12,896 nucleotides of DNA. Origin: Methanoculleus sp. Lineage in GTDB: Archaea > Halobacteriota > Methanomicrobia > Methanomicrobiales > Methanoculleaceae. Each line of letters opens with the position of its first letter. The first letter of the stretch is position 1. The notes beneath the pieces were generated by a model. The model ran no database searches. It saw only the letters and a program-made list of their open reading frames with translations, and had not been told where the DNA came from. Shown one piece after another: positions 5,595-12,896 of this stretch. A program made the position numbers and the translations under genes. The DNA is taken from the NCBI GenBank assembly GCA_028698765.1, contig JAQVVW010000012.1:1-12896 (forward strand), in the 5' to 3' direction.

Positions 5595-7391
5595 TCATAT
5601 GATGTAGACAAAGAGGATCACCGTCGCAGCAAGCATCAGGCAGACGTGCTTGAAGCCTGCAAGTATACTGTTCGAAGAGAGCTGGCCCGCCATGATCCCC
5701 GAGAAGAACCCGAGGATGATCCCGACATGAAGCATCTCCCGGACGTTCGAGCTGATATCGAAAGCGACGTCGTACGCGGAGAAGCTCGATATGAAAGCCA
5801 CATTCAACTGGTACGCCGAGTAAAGGTAGATGCCGAACGAGAGGTAGATGACCGCCAGGTAGACGAACGAGACGTTCAGCCGCTTCGCCTTCATCTTGAT
5901 GTAATGCTGAAGGTCGTTGATCGCGATCACGAGGATCTCGCGGATGTAATCGGTCACCTCGCTCGCCCGCACCAGGAGAGAGATCGCCCGTTTCACCGAG
6001 ACCAGGCCGATACGCTCCTCCATCCGCACCAGTGCGCTTGAGACGCTGGAACCGAGCCTGAGCTCCTCGGCCGCAACCTTCACTTCGCGGGAGAGCACGC
6101 CCATCTTGGTGCTGGAGAGCATGAAGATGGCGCCCTGCAGCGTCATGCCGATATCGCGCATATCCGCGATCTCGGCGAGGAATTCGGGCAACTGCGCTTC
6201 GACCTTCATGACGTACCGGCGGCGCACCTCGTAGGCGATCATCACCGGGATCACGGCCACGATGGCGGCAAGGCAGAGGAAGACCTCCAGGGTGTAGGAC
6301 GGGAAGATCGATCCGAAAGAGCCGAACCGGTAGCTGAGGAAGAGCACACCGAGCAGGCCCGTGCCGATCACCGCCCCGACCGTGTAGTCGGAGATGAAGT
6401 AGATCCCGGGATGACGCAGGATCTCTAAGATGCGCAGCCAGCGCTTTCTGGACTCAAGGTTTTTGTGGAACTTCTCGTCCGGTTCGCTCCCGGCGCCGGC
6501 ATCCAGGATCTCGTCGCCGAACTCGGATTCCCGGATCTCGCGGCGCGTGATATCGAGGTTATCCGGCGGAAGAAGGACGTAGAGGATGAAGATGAGGGCG
6601 ATCGCCCCCAGCGGGAGGCCGAAGTACATGAGCGGCATGATGCCGGCAAGCTGGCTCTGTCCGGCCAGATTCTGCGCCACCAGCATGATGATGATCGCGA
6701 TGGGCCCGGCGACAAACGCGGTCACGTAGACCTCGGCGATCATCTCCAGGATCTGGAGGAGAGATTCCTGCTCCTGCCGCGCAAGTTCGCGGTAGGTCTC
6801 GGACTTGGAGTTGAAGAAATTGGTGAGGTTGCCGCCGCTCCGGTAGACCAGCGCGAGATCGTTGACGAGTTCCTTGAAGTTGGCGGACGGCGTGACCTCC
6901 TGGACGTTTTGCATCGCGGTGAGGAGATCGAGGCCGAAGACCTCCACGTCCCTGACGATGAGCCCGCACTCCTTCGAGACCTCTCCGTAGAGGTCGCCCG
7001 CCTCGTAAACGCTCCGGAAGATGCCGTAAAGCGTCATGGTCGAAGAGAGTGCCTGCATGTAGGTGACCGCGTGGGGGAGGTCCGCCTCGATCCGCGTCCG
7101 GCGCCCCTGCGCCTGGAGGAGGGGGTAGAAGGAGATCGCAAGGAGCAGCAGGCCGACGACGGCAATAAAGCCGAGCAGGACGGTGATGCCGTAGGGGAGG
7201 AAGGGGAGGATATTCGCCTCGATCCCGAAGAGGGAGAGGAGGAGGGCGGAGAGGATGTAGAGGAAGCCCGCAAGCAGGGTTACGATCAGGCCGTACTGCA
7301 GGTACCGGGATGCGGGGATCGGAATATGTGCCGAGAGCAGCGAGTGCGCCAGCTCGTCCCTGACGTTATCGAGCGTTGCTGCCGTCGTCAT
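5595..7391 (-). CDS. Duplicated GspF/FlaJ-type membrane platform protein of a pilus or secretion system
   Basis: This is the inner-membrane platform on which the ATPase works to extrude pilins. It has 598 residues and two T2SSF modules, about 105-235 (starting EADLPHAVTYMQALSSTM) and 395-525 (EAQLPEFLAEIADMRDIGM), each followed by membrane helices. Further helices lie at about 31-90, 222-275, 332-390, 505-530 and 553-598. A charged cytoplasmic stretch (about 278-325) joins the halves. The tandem arrangement is the usual archaeal form, roughly twice bacterial TadC length. I chose ATG at 7391 because it overlaps the ATPase stop as ATGA with AGGA seven bases upstream; the frame is open to 7619, but that part lies inside the ATPase gene. 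It works with the ATPase just upstream. Archaellum, pilus and secretion versions cannot be told apart by sequence alone, but no archaellin genes are nearby. Confidence 0.9.
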   Translation of the reverse strand: MTTAATLDNVRDELAHSLLSAHIPIPASRYLQYGLIVTLLAGFLYILSALLLSLFGIEANILPFLPYGITVLLGFIAVVGLLLLAISFYPLLQAQGRRTRIEADLPHAVTYMQALSSTMTLYGIFRSVYEAGDLYGEVSKECGLIVRDVEVFGLDLLTAMQNVQEVTPSANFKELVNDLALVYRSGGNLTNFFNSKSETYRELARQEQESLLQILEMIAEVYVTAFVAGPIAIIIMLVAQNLAGQSQLAGIMPLMYFGLPLGAIALIFILYVLLPPDNLDITRREIRESEFGDEILDAGAGSEPDEKFHKNLESRKRWLRILEILRHPGIYFISDYTVGAVIGTGLLGVLFLSYRFGSFGSIFPSYTLEVFLCLAAIVAVIPVMIAYEVRRRYVMKVEAQLPEFLAEIADMRDIGMTLQGAIFMLSSTKMGVLSREVKVAAEELRLGSSVSSALVRMEERIGLVSVKRAISLLVRASEVTDYIREILVIAINDLQHYIKMKAKRLNVSFVYLAVIYLSFGIYLYSAYQLNVAFISSFSAYDVAFDISSNVREMLHVGIILGFFSGIMAGQLSSNSILAGFKHVCLMLAATVILFVYII

Positions 7392-8938
7392 TGCCGTTCC
7401 TGAACCATCATTTCCTGTATCATCTGCCCGACCGCCGCAGGAGAGGCGGGGCCTCTCCGGGCCGTTTCCATAAGGGCATCTCTTCGAACGGCGATGGCTG
7501 CATCCAGCTGTTCCCGGCTCCATCCGTTCCGGTAGGCGATCCCGTCGAAGACTGCCGACCGCTCGTAGACCCTGACGAACCGGTCCGTCCGGTGATCCCA
7601 GGTAAAAAGCGGCTCCCACCGGATCTCATCGCCGACAACCCGGACCTCGTTCAACGAGAGGCACCGGCGGAACCCTCTCCCCCCGTCGTAGAGGAGGCTC
7701 TGCACCAGGATCAGGTCGAGGGCGTTGAACATCGCCACCGGGACGTTGATAGGTTCGTGCGTCAGGCGGTTCACCGTCTCCTGCACGTTCCCCGCATGAA
7801 CGGTCGAGTAGGTGGTGTGCCCGGTGTTCATCGCCTGGAAGAGGGTCTGCGCCTCCTCGCCCCGCACCTCGCCGACGATGATGTATTCGGGACGCTGGCG
7901 CAGCGCCGCTTTGAGGAGATGGAACATGCCGACGTTGCCGGTGCCGCTCGCATTGGCGCTTTCCCGGGTCCGCATCGGCAGCCAGTTGACGTGCGGAAGT
8001 TGAATCTCACGGGTGTCCTCGATGGAGACGATCTTTGCCACCGGGGGGATGAAGAACGAGATGGCGTTCATCGTCGAGGTCTTTCCGCTTGCCGTTCCTC
8101 CTGAGACGACCATGCTTTTGCGGTTCTCGACTGCGAGCCAGATGTGCGCCATCAGGTCGGCGTCGTAGGTGCTGTTCTCGATGAGGCTGACCGGGGTCAT
8201 AGGCTCCGCGCGGAATTTGCGGATGGTGAACGAGCTCCCGCGGGAAGAGATGATGTCGGAGTAGGTGACCTGCGCCCGCGATCCGCCGGGGAGGGCGGCA
8301 TCGATGAGCGGCGTCGAGAGCGAGAGCTGCTTGTCGGCCTTCTGGGCGAGTTTGAGCACAAATTTGTTCAAATCTTCGCCGTCAAAGACGCAATTCGTCT
8401 GAACGCTGGCGTATCTCCGGTGGTAGAGGAAGACAGGGATCCCCGGACCGTTGCAGGTGATGTCCTCGATCCGGTCGTCGTTCATCAGCGGGTCCAGTTT
8501 TCCGTAGCCGAGGAAGTTGCGCCGGAGATAGTACATGAGCACCTCTACCCGGTCATCGGGCATCTCCGGGTCAAAGGAGCGGATCACCTTCCTGAGGTAG
8601 TCCGTATCGAGGCCGAGTTCGCCTCTCTTGCGGGCGGTGTCGTAGATCAGCGTCGCCCGGAGCCGGTCGAACGTCTCTTCCAGGACGATCAACTCTTTCT
8701 GCGTGACCCCGGGCTCGACGATCTCGTACTGCAGGGTGATCGGGTCCCTGCGGAAGATATTGGCATAGGAGAACGGAGGGACGAGCCAGTACCGGTCCAC
8801 CATATCCACGCCGGGCTCCGCAGGCGGAAGGTCCAGGATCAACGGGGTGGGATCAGGAACTTCGTCTGCGGTGCCGTTATCCCCGGCAGGGGCTTCCTTC
8901 ACCTTCTTTCCAAACAGAGAGGAGAGGTCGAACCTCAT
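7388..8938 (-). CDS. GspE/FlaI-type secretion or pilus assembly ATPase
   Basis: A cytoplasmic hexameric ATPase that powers pilin export, 516 residues from ATG at 8938. The N-terminal domain (about 45-245) holds the YGKLDPLMNDDRIEDITCNG motif typical of archaeal members. The core has Walker A GGTASGKT (280-287, Lys286), an Asp box SIEDTREI (306-312), Walker B IIVGEVRGEE (353-362, Glu357) and a His box NTGHTTYSTVHAG (371-383). All catalytic elements are present, so it should be active. The start overlaps the preceding stop as ATGA, and GGGGTGG lies just before it; the longer frame to 9091 is a read into the upstream gene. With the platform gene overlapping its 3' end by four bases, it forms the engine of this operon. 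The C-terminal 30 residues are Ala- and Gln-rich and variable. Confidence 0.95.
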   Translation of the reverse strand: MRFDLSSLFGKKVKEAPAGDNGTADEVPDPTPLILDLPPAEPGVDMVDRYWLVPPFSYANIFRRDPITLQYEIVEPGVTQKELIVLEETFDRLRATLIYDTARKRGELGLDTDYLRKVIRSFDPEMPDDRVEVLMYYLRRNFLGYGKLDPLMNDDRIEDITCNGPGIPVFLYHRRYASVQTNCVFDGEDLNKFVLKLAQKADKQLSLSTPLIDAALPGGSRAQVTYSDIISSRGSSFTIRKFRAEPMTPVSLIENSTYDADLMAHIWLAVENRKSMVVSGGTASGKTSTMNAISFFIPPVAKIVSIEDTREIQLPHVNWLPMRTRESANASGTGNVGMFHLLKAALRQRPEYIIVGEVRGEEAQTLFQAMNTGHTTYSTVHAGNVQETVNRLTHEPINVPVAMFNALDLILVQSLLYDGGRGFRRCLSLNEVRVVGDEIRWEPLFTWDHRTDRFVRVYERSAVFDGIAYRNGWSREQLDAAIAVRRDALMETARRGPASPAAVGQMIQEMMVQERQ

Positions 8939-10629
8939 ATTCCACCCCGGTACGTTGTTTCGGCCGGTTTGCCGTGATACTCGATAGCCACGTCCACCTC
9001 GCAGTTCCTGACGAAGACCGCCAGAGCGTAGTCGCCGGGGCCGAAGACGGCCTCGTTCTTCCGCAGCTCCGCACCGTAGATCGTCTGCCACCCGAAGGCC
9101 CGGTCGAATACGGCGGCACCGTCTTCGATGCGGTAGAGTGCAAACCGGACGTCGCTGTAGGGTGTCATCTCTTTGTCGGACCGGGACACGTCCATGTTCC
9201 GGATCGTATACGTGACCCGCCAGGGTACCGGGGCGACGACCTCGGTGACGCCCCGGAGCGAGTATGCCCCGGGGTTCTCAAGCAGCGAATCCTGCATCTC
9301 AAGAATGTTCTCGTTGAGCTGCCATTTGTCGTCGTAGGTCCAGGAGACACCGGCCGGGTACCAGGTGCCAGTGTAGTAGTCCCGTACCGGTTCCAGCCAG
9401 GTCATCAGCGGCGGGGAGGGCTCGGAGACCGGGATGCGAAGGGCCGCAGTGAGGCTCTCGTTCGTCGAGAACGGGGGCGCCTCCCCGATAGGCTGCTTTC
9501 CGGCGACGGTGGTGTCGGCATCGAGCCGGTCGTCACGCGAGAGGACATGACCCAGCCAGAGACCGTCGCCGCCGACAAAGAACGGCTCCATGCCGTCGTA
9601 TGCGCTACGCGGAACCCCTTTTTCGGCCGTGTTCACAGCCCAGACCGCAGAGACGGTGACCGGCTGGTTCCAGACCGCGTCATCCACGACGACCCTCTCG
9701 ACGCCGGGCATCCCCGGTCCGGGGACGAACGTCCCGTTCGCCGGAAGATAACTGACGTTGCCGAGGGCGCCGGAAGCGGTGGCGTTGTACCAGACGGCGC
9801 TGCCGGAGTACCACCCCGATTCAGGGTCGGCACCCGCCGGGAGAGAGGTGGTGAAGGTCCCGTTCTCCGGGTAGTAGACGAGCCTGCCCGCCGGGGCCTC
9901 CGCAACGGTCCGGTAGAGCCGCCCGGGAACCGTGTCGTCGGTGATCAGGGCAAGGGCGGCGGCTTCGGGGACGATAGTGCGCCGGTCGTGTGTCGCCGGG
10001 TAGTAGAGGAGGCCGACGCCGTAGCCCATCTTATCGAGGATGGCGGCGGCAAGGATGGCATGATCCTCGCTGTCCCCCTCCCCCGAGGCAAGGGTTATGA
10101 CGGGATAGTTCGGGTAATCGGGGGTCCCCATGCGCTCCTCGTCCGTGGTGTAGTTGAGACTCTCCACGAAGGCGAGGACGTTGCCGACGGTGTCGCTGTC
10201 GCCGTACCCCAGGTCCAGTGACATGGCAAGGAAGCGATCCGCAACGGTGTCGATAATCCCGTCGTCGCCGTCGGTCACGACGTACTCCGCCATGCGCTGC
10301 GGTTTGTCTTCGGAAGTGCCGTACGACGAGGAGACGAACCGCCGGTAGGTATCGTCGGGAATGTAGAGGTCCATCGTTATCCCGGTTTCACGATACGACC
10401 AGTTATAGGACTTCAGCCCGGTGACGACCCCCTCCTCCCCGCCCTCCGGGTAGGGTTCGACGGGTTTTTGCGTCGAAGGGGTCCCGGAACCGATGGGAGG
10501 GGAAATATCCCCGCCAGCGCCGAGAACACCGGAGAACCTGAGGGCGGCAACGGCCCCGGCGGCAATGACGGCAATCACGAGGATCACGATGATCTTCTGA
10601 AACAGCGACTCGTCGAAGGTGAGATCCAT
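8935..10629 (-). CDS. Membrane-anchored extracellular transglutaminase-like protein, catalytic Cys replaced
   Basis: A 564-residue protein with an N-terminal membrane anchor (about 10-33, IIVILVIAVIAAGAVAAL) and a Gly/Pro/Ser linker (38-65). A transglutaminase-like fold follows at about 80-260: VLAFVESLNYTTDEE, YPNYPVITL and GEGDSEDHAIL match the archaeal pattern FVQSLPYT, YPRYPxETL, GGDCEDTSIL. The catalytic Cys is Ser187 (AGC). The His expected before the next hydrophobic strand appears replaced as well (PEAAALALI), so enzymatic activity is doubtful. The C-terminal 100 residues look like a beta-sandwich (VPWRVTYTIRN to the end). Many Asn-x-Ser/Thr sites suit an extracellular glycoprotein. 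It starts two bases after the S-layer-like gene with GGAGG eight bases upstream and overlaps the ATPase start. A structural or binding role at the cell surface for the pilus is likely. Confidence 0.75.
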   Translation of the reverse strand: MDLTFDESLFQKIIVILVIAVIAAGAVAALRFSGVLGAGGDISPPIGSGTPSTQKPVEPYPEGGEEGVVTGLKSYNWSYRETGITMDLYIPDDTYRRFVSSSYGTSEDKPQRMAEYVVTDGDDGIIDTVADRFLAMSLDLGYGDSDTVGNVLAFVESLNYTTDEERMGTPDYPNYPVITLASGEGDSEDHAILAAAILDKMGYGVGLLYYPATHDRRTIVPEAAALALITDDTVPGRLYRTVAEAPAGRLVYYPENGTFTTSLPAGADPESGWYSGSAVWYNATASGALGNVSYLPANGTFVPGPGMPGVERVVVDDAVWNQPVTVSAVWAVNTAEKGVPRSAYDGMEPFFVGGDGLWLGHVLSRDDRLDADTTVAGKQPIGEAPPFSTNESLTAALRIPVSEPSPPLMTWLEPVRDYYTGTWYPAGVSWTYDDKWQLNENILEMQDSLLENPGAYSLRGVTEVVAPVPWRVTYTIRNMDVSRSDKEMTPYSDVRFALYRIEDGAAVFDRAFGWQTIYGAELRKNEAVFGPGDYALAVFVRNCEVDVAIEYHGKPAETTYRGGI

Positions 10630-10631
10630 AC

Positions 10632-12896
10632 CTACCGCCTCCGTATGACGAGCGCCCCGATCGCCGCTACGGCGGCGAGATACGCCGCAAATCCGGGGGA
10701 CTGCACCGCCGTCGGCAGGACGATGGGGGTAAACTCCGGCCTTGCGGTGTCGGTGGAGTCCGAAACCGCCGCGGTCCGTGCGGGTAACGGGTTTTGCGCC
10801 TCGCTGACCGTGGTGGTCCGCAGACTCCCCTCGCTGAGAAGTTCGAAGGTGCTGGTCGCCTTGTAGTTGACCTCCTTGCAGGTGACGGTGATCTGGTAGA
10901 TCCCGGGATACCAGGAACTGGTATCGATCGGCTCCTCTTCGTAGGAGAACGGTCTCGCCTCCAGGACCGGATCATAGTTCCCGGGGATGGTCTCATTGAC
11001 CGGGATCTTCATTGCGGTATTCACCTTGCTCCCGTCATAGAGATCGAGCGCGGCGATCGTCAGGATCAGGTCGTCGTGAACGTCCGTGTCGTCGGCGGTC
11101 GTTCCTTTTCCGGCGAGGTTGGTGGTCCCGTTGACGATCAGTTTGTTCCCGACGACCAGTTCTCCGATCGGGTCGATCCGGATGAGCGGGTCTTCTACCG
11201 TGAAGGTATCCATCATATAGAGGTCGTTCGTGGACGACGAATCCAGCGCCCGTACCAGTGCCTCGGCTGCGGCCTTACCCTCGAGCGTTCCGATGTTCGC
11301 TAGCAGGCTGCCGTCGGCTGCGTTGTACAGCCGGCTCACGCTCCCCCTGAAGTAGAGGTTGTTCTCGGGCAGGATGGCAAACTCGTTGTCCGTCCCGGGG
11401 TGGTGGTAGACGATGAAGTAGTCACCGGGGGAGAGGTCGTAGGTGAAGTTGCGCGGAAGAGTGACACCGTAGGACCCGTCCTCGCCGAGAGGGAACACCG
11501 GGTTATAATCGGCGTACTTGAAGTTCGGGCCGAAGACGTACCACTTCATATGGCCGACAGAACTGGAAGTATGGCCGGGGCTCCCGCGAGCGTACCACCA
11601 GGAGTAGAGGTAATCGCCGCGGGCAAACACTCCTCCGGTATCCTCGTCGAACCTGGCGTGCATGGACGGCATATTGAGTTCGTAGTCCCACGAGGGAGGG
11701 ACTTCGCCGCCGATGGACCCGGGAGCGCCCGGATAATTGCTCCCGAGTTCTCCTATCGGCTGGAGGTTGGCGTGGACGGTATACGTTCCTGCAGCGCAGG
11801 AGATCTGCGAGGTATCCCACGAATACTCCCACGTCCCAAAGACAGGGTTATAGTAGGTTACGGTGAATGTGGCGGGTACGCCGTCTTCAACCGCCTGTGA
11901 GAGGGCGGTCAGGGATGCACCGTTCGACGGCAGATTAGGGCCTGTCACGTAGAGGTAGATCGGGATCAGCGTCGACGAATCCGATGCATCGAGGTTGTCC
12001 AAGGTCCCGTTTAATCCAATTATATCGCCGATGGCGTACAGCTGCCGGTCCGGCTTATCAAAGATCAGCGTCATGACCTTCTGGTCGACACTGAAGGTCG
12101 CGGTCACCGGCTGGACGATATCCGAACCGGTCGCCGAGATCGTGTAACTGGTGACCGGGGCGTCGTCCGGGATATGGATGTTCAACCGCATCGTGCCGTC
12201 CCACCCGGGATGGACGCGTACGTGGTAGTCGGAGATCCGGGTATCCCAACCGCCGCCGTCGAAGACAGGATAGTTCTCCCCTGCCGGGGGTTCGGGGAGG
12301 GTGACGTCGTACTGCGTGAAGGGGGTCCCCCGGACCGTGAAGACGAGATCTCCGCCGCGCTCCGCAGTTGTCCCGTTGAGGATGAGCGCAGGGGGGTAGT
12401 CCTGCACCGTGAAGGCGTAGGGCAGCTCGTAGTTGAGGCTGTTGAGGGTCATCCGGAAGACCATCGTCACCTGGGTATTCCGGGAGACGCCCCGCTGATC
12501 GGAGAAGCGAAAGACGAGAGTATCGTTTCGGGCCGCGGGGTCCGCGGAGAGGTCCGCAAGAGAGACCGTATCCCCGGCGACGTTCACTATGCTGCTGGTC
12601 TTGACGTTCCCCTGCAGCTCGTACTCGTACCATGGACCCTGAAACTCGCTGAGCGGGAGGTTGTGGTCGGGGAGCAGGAACTGCACCCCCATCCGGTAGG
12701 GGAGGGGGTTCTGCCGGCTGGGGTTCGGCACGGGCTCGATGTCCGTCCCGAAGGTGCGTATCATCATCTGCCCCAGACTGCCGGCAACGTCCTGCACCAG
12801 GCAGTATCTGCCCTGATCGACCGTCCCGTCGCTGTAAACAGGATAGTACTGGCCGGAATTTCCACGGATATAGTTCGCGATGCCGTTGGTGAGAGC
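10632..12896 (-). CDS. S-layer-like surface glycoprotein with PGF-CTERM-type tail, partial (5' end outside window)
   Basis: The frame is open from the right edge for 754 residues to TAG at 10634-10632; the GTG at 12797 is internal, since the reading continues upstream as ALTNGIANYIRGNSGQYYP. The body is made of beta-rich repeats (YVFGPNFKYAD, LSPGDYFIVYHHPGTDNEF, IDPIGELVVGNKLIVNGTTN, SSWYPGIYQITV), which from memory match methanogen S-layer proteins of the DUF3821/MEMAR type. Several Asn-x-Ser/Thr sites point to glycosylation. A Ser/Thr/Pro-rich linker precedes SPGFAAYLAAVAAIG and ALVIRRR at the very end. This motif, helix and basic tail is the PGF-CTERM signal cut by archaeosortase for lipid anchoring. 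The signal peptide must lie outside the window. It heads, or is near the head of, the pilin/assembly operon, with only two bases before the next gene. Confidence 0.8.
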   Translation of the reverse strand, partial: ALTNGIANYIRGNSGQYYPVYSDGTVDQGRYCLVQDVAGSLGQMMIRTFGTDIEPVPNPSRQNPLPYRMGVQFLLPDHNLPLSEFQGPWYEYELQGNVKTSSIVNVAGDTVSLADLSADPAARNDTLVFRFSDQRGVSRNTQVTMVFRMTLNSLNYELPYAFTVQDYPPALILNGTTAERGGDLVFTVRGTPFTQYDVTLPEPPAGENYPVFDGGGWDTRISDYHVRVHPGWDGTMRLNIHIPDDAPVTSYTISATGSDIVQPVTATFSVDQKVMTLIFDKPDRQLYAIGDIIGLNGTLDNLDASDSSTLIPIYLYVTGPNLPSNGASLTALSQAVEDGVPATFTVTYYNPVFGTWEYSWDTSQISCAAGTYTVHANLQPIGELGSNYPGAPGSIGGEVPPSWDYELNMPSMHARFDEDTGGVFARGDYLYSWWYARGSPGHTSSSVGHMKWYVFGPNFKYADYNPVFPLGEDGSYGVTLPRNFTYDLSPGDYFIVYHHPGTDNEFAILPENNLYFRGSVSRLYNAADGSLLANIGTLEGKAAAEALVRALDSSSTNDLYMMDTFTVEDPLIRIDPIGELVVGNKLIVNGTTNLAGKGTTADDTDVHDDLILTIAALDLYDGSKVNTAMKIPVNETIPGNYDPVLEARPFSYEEEPIDTSSWYPGIYQITVTCKEVNYKATSTFELLSEGSLRTTTVSEAQNPLPARTAAVSDSTDTARPEFTPIVLPTAVQSPGFAAYLAAVAAIGALVIRRR

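Noticed and set aside
6465..7403. Plus-strand frame of 312 codons opposite the platform protein
   Set aside because: Highly charged product rich in Glu, Asp and Arg that mirrors the membrane helices of the real gene on the other strand.
8974..10221. Plus-strand frame of 415 codons opposite the transglutaminase-like gene
   Set aside because: Its composition (Arg-, Asp-, Gly- and Val-rich, no domains) is typical of antisense frames in high-GC DNA, and the minus-strand gene is well supported.

Overview
The window looks like a chromosome segment from a high-GC methanogenic archaeon of the Methanomicrobiales, most likely Methanoculleus or a close relative. This is inferred from protein content: an S-layer-like surface protein with a PGF-CTERM-type tail, several archaeal pilins with short charged leaders followed by AVS/AVT-x-V motifs, a FlaI/GspE-type ATPase paired with a duplicated FlaJ/GspF-type membrane protein, and an archaeal PAS histidine kinase. 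No rRNA, tRNA, CRISPR array or insertion sequence was seen.

Left part (1-3260). A small membrane protein gene runs off the left edge on the minus strand. After a gene-poor stretch of about 350 bases comes a plus-strand block showing gene decay. A membrane-anchored PAS/histidine kinase is interrupted by one in-frame TAG at 773-775, so its two-helix anchor (572-775) and its PAS-kinase part (788-1963) are separate reading frames. Behind it lies the remnant of an AEC (auxin efflux carrier) family transporter (about 2019-2705). It has lost its first helix and a middle block, and its N-terminal motifs are split between frames by two mutually compensating frameshifts. An intact four-helix membrane protein of unknown function follows (2843-3259). 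It ends in a hairpin plus T-runs where the two coding directions meet.

Right part (3294-12896). One long minus-strand operon fills three quarters of the window, reading right to left: an S-layer-like protein (5' end outside the window), a membrane-anchored extracellular protein with a transglutaminase-like fold, a secretion/pilus ATPase, its membrane platform protein, and four pilin-like proteins. Neighbouring genes overlap by 4-7 bases or lie 2-9 bases apart, which points to one coupled transcript. The simplest reading is an archaeal type IV pilus-like or type II-like surface assembly system. The ATPase and platform would extrude the four pilins, while the S-layer and transglutaminase-like proteins are its cell-surface partners. 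No prepilin peptidase is encoded here, so it must come from elsewhere.

The most notable points are the transglutaminase-like protein whose catalytic Cys is replaced by Ser (a probable pseudoenzyme inside a pilus operon), the amber-interrupted sensor kinase, and the AEC transporter remnant.
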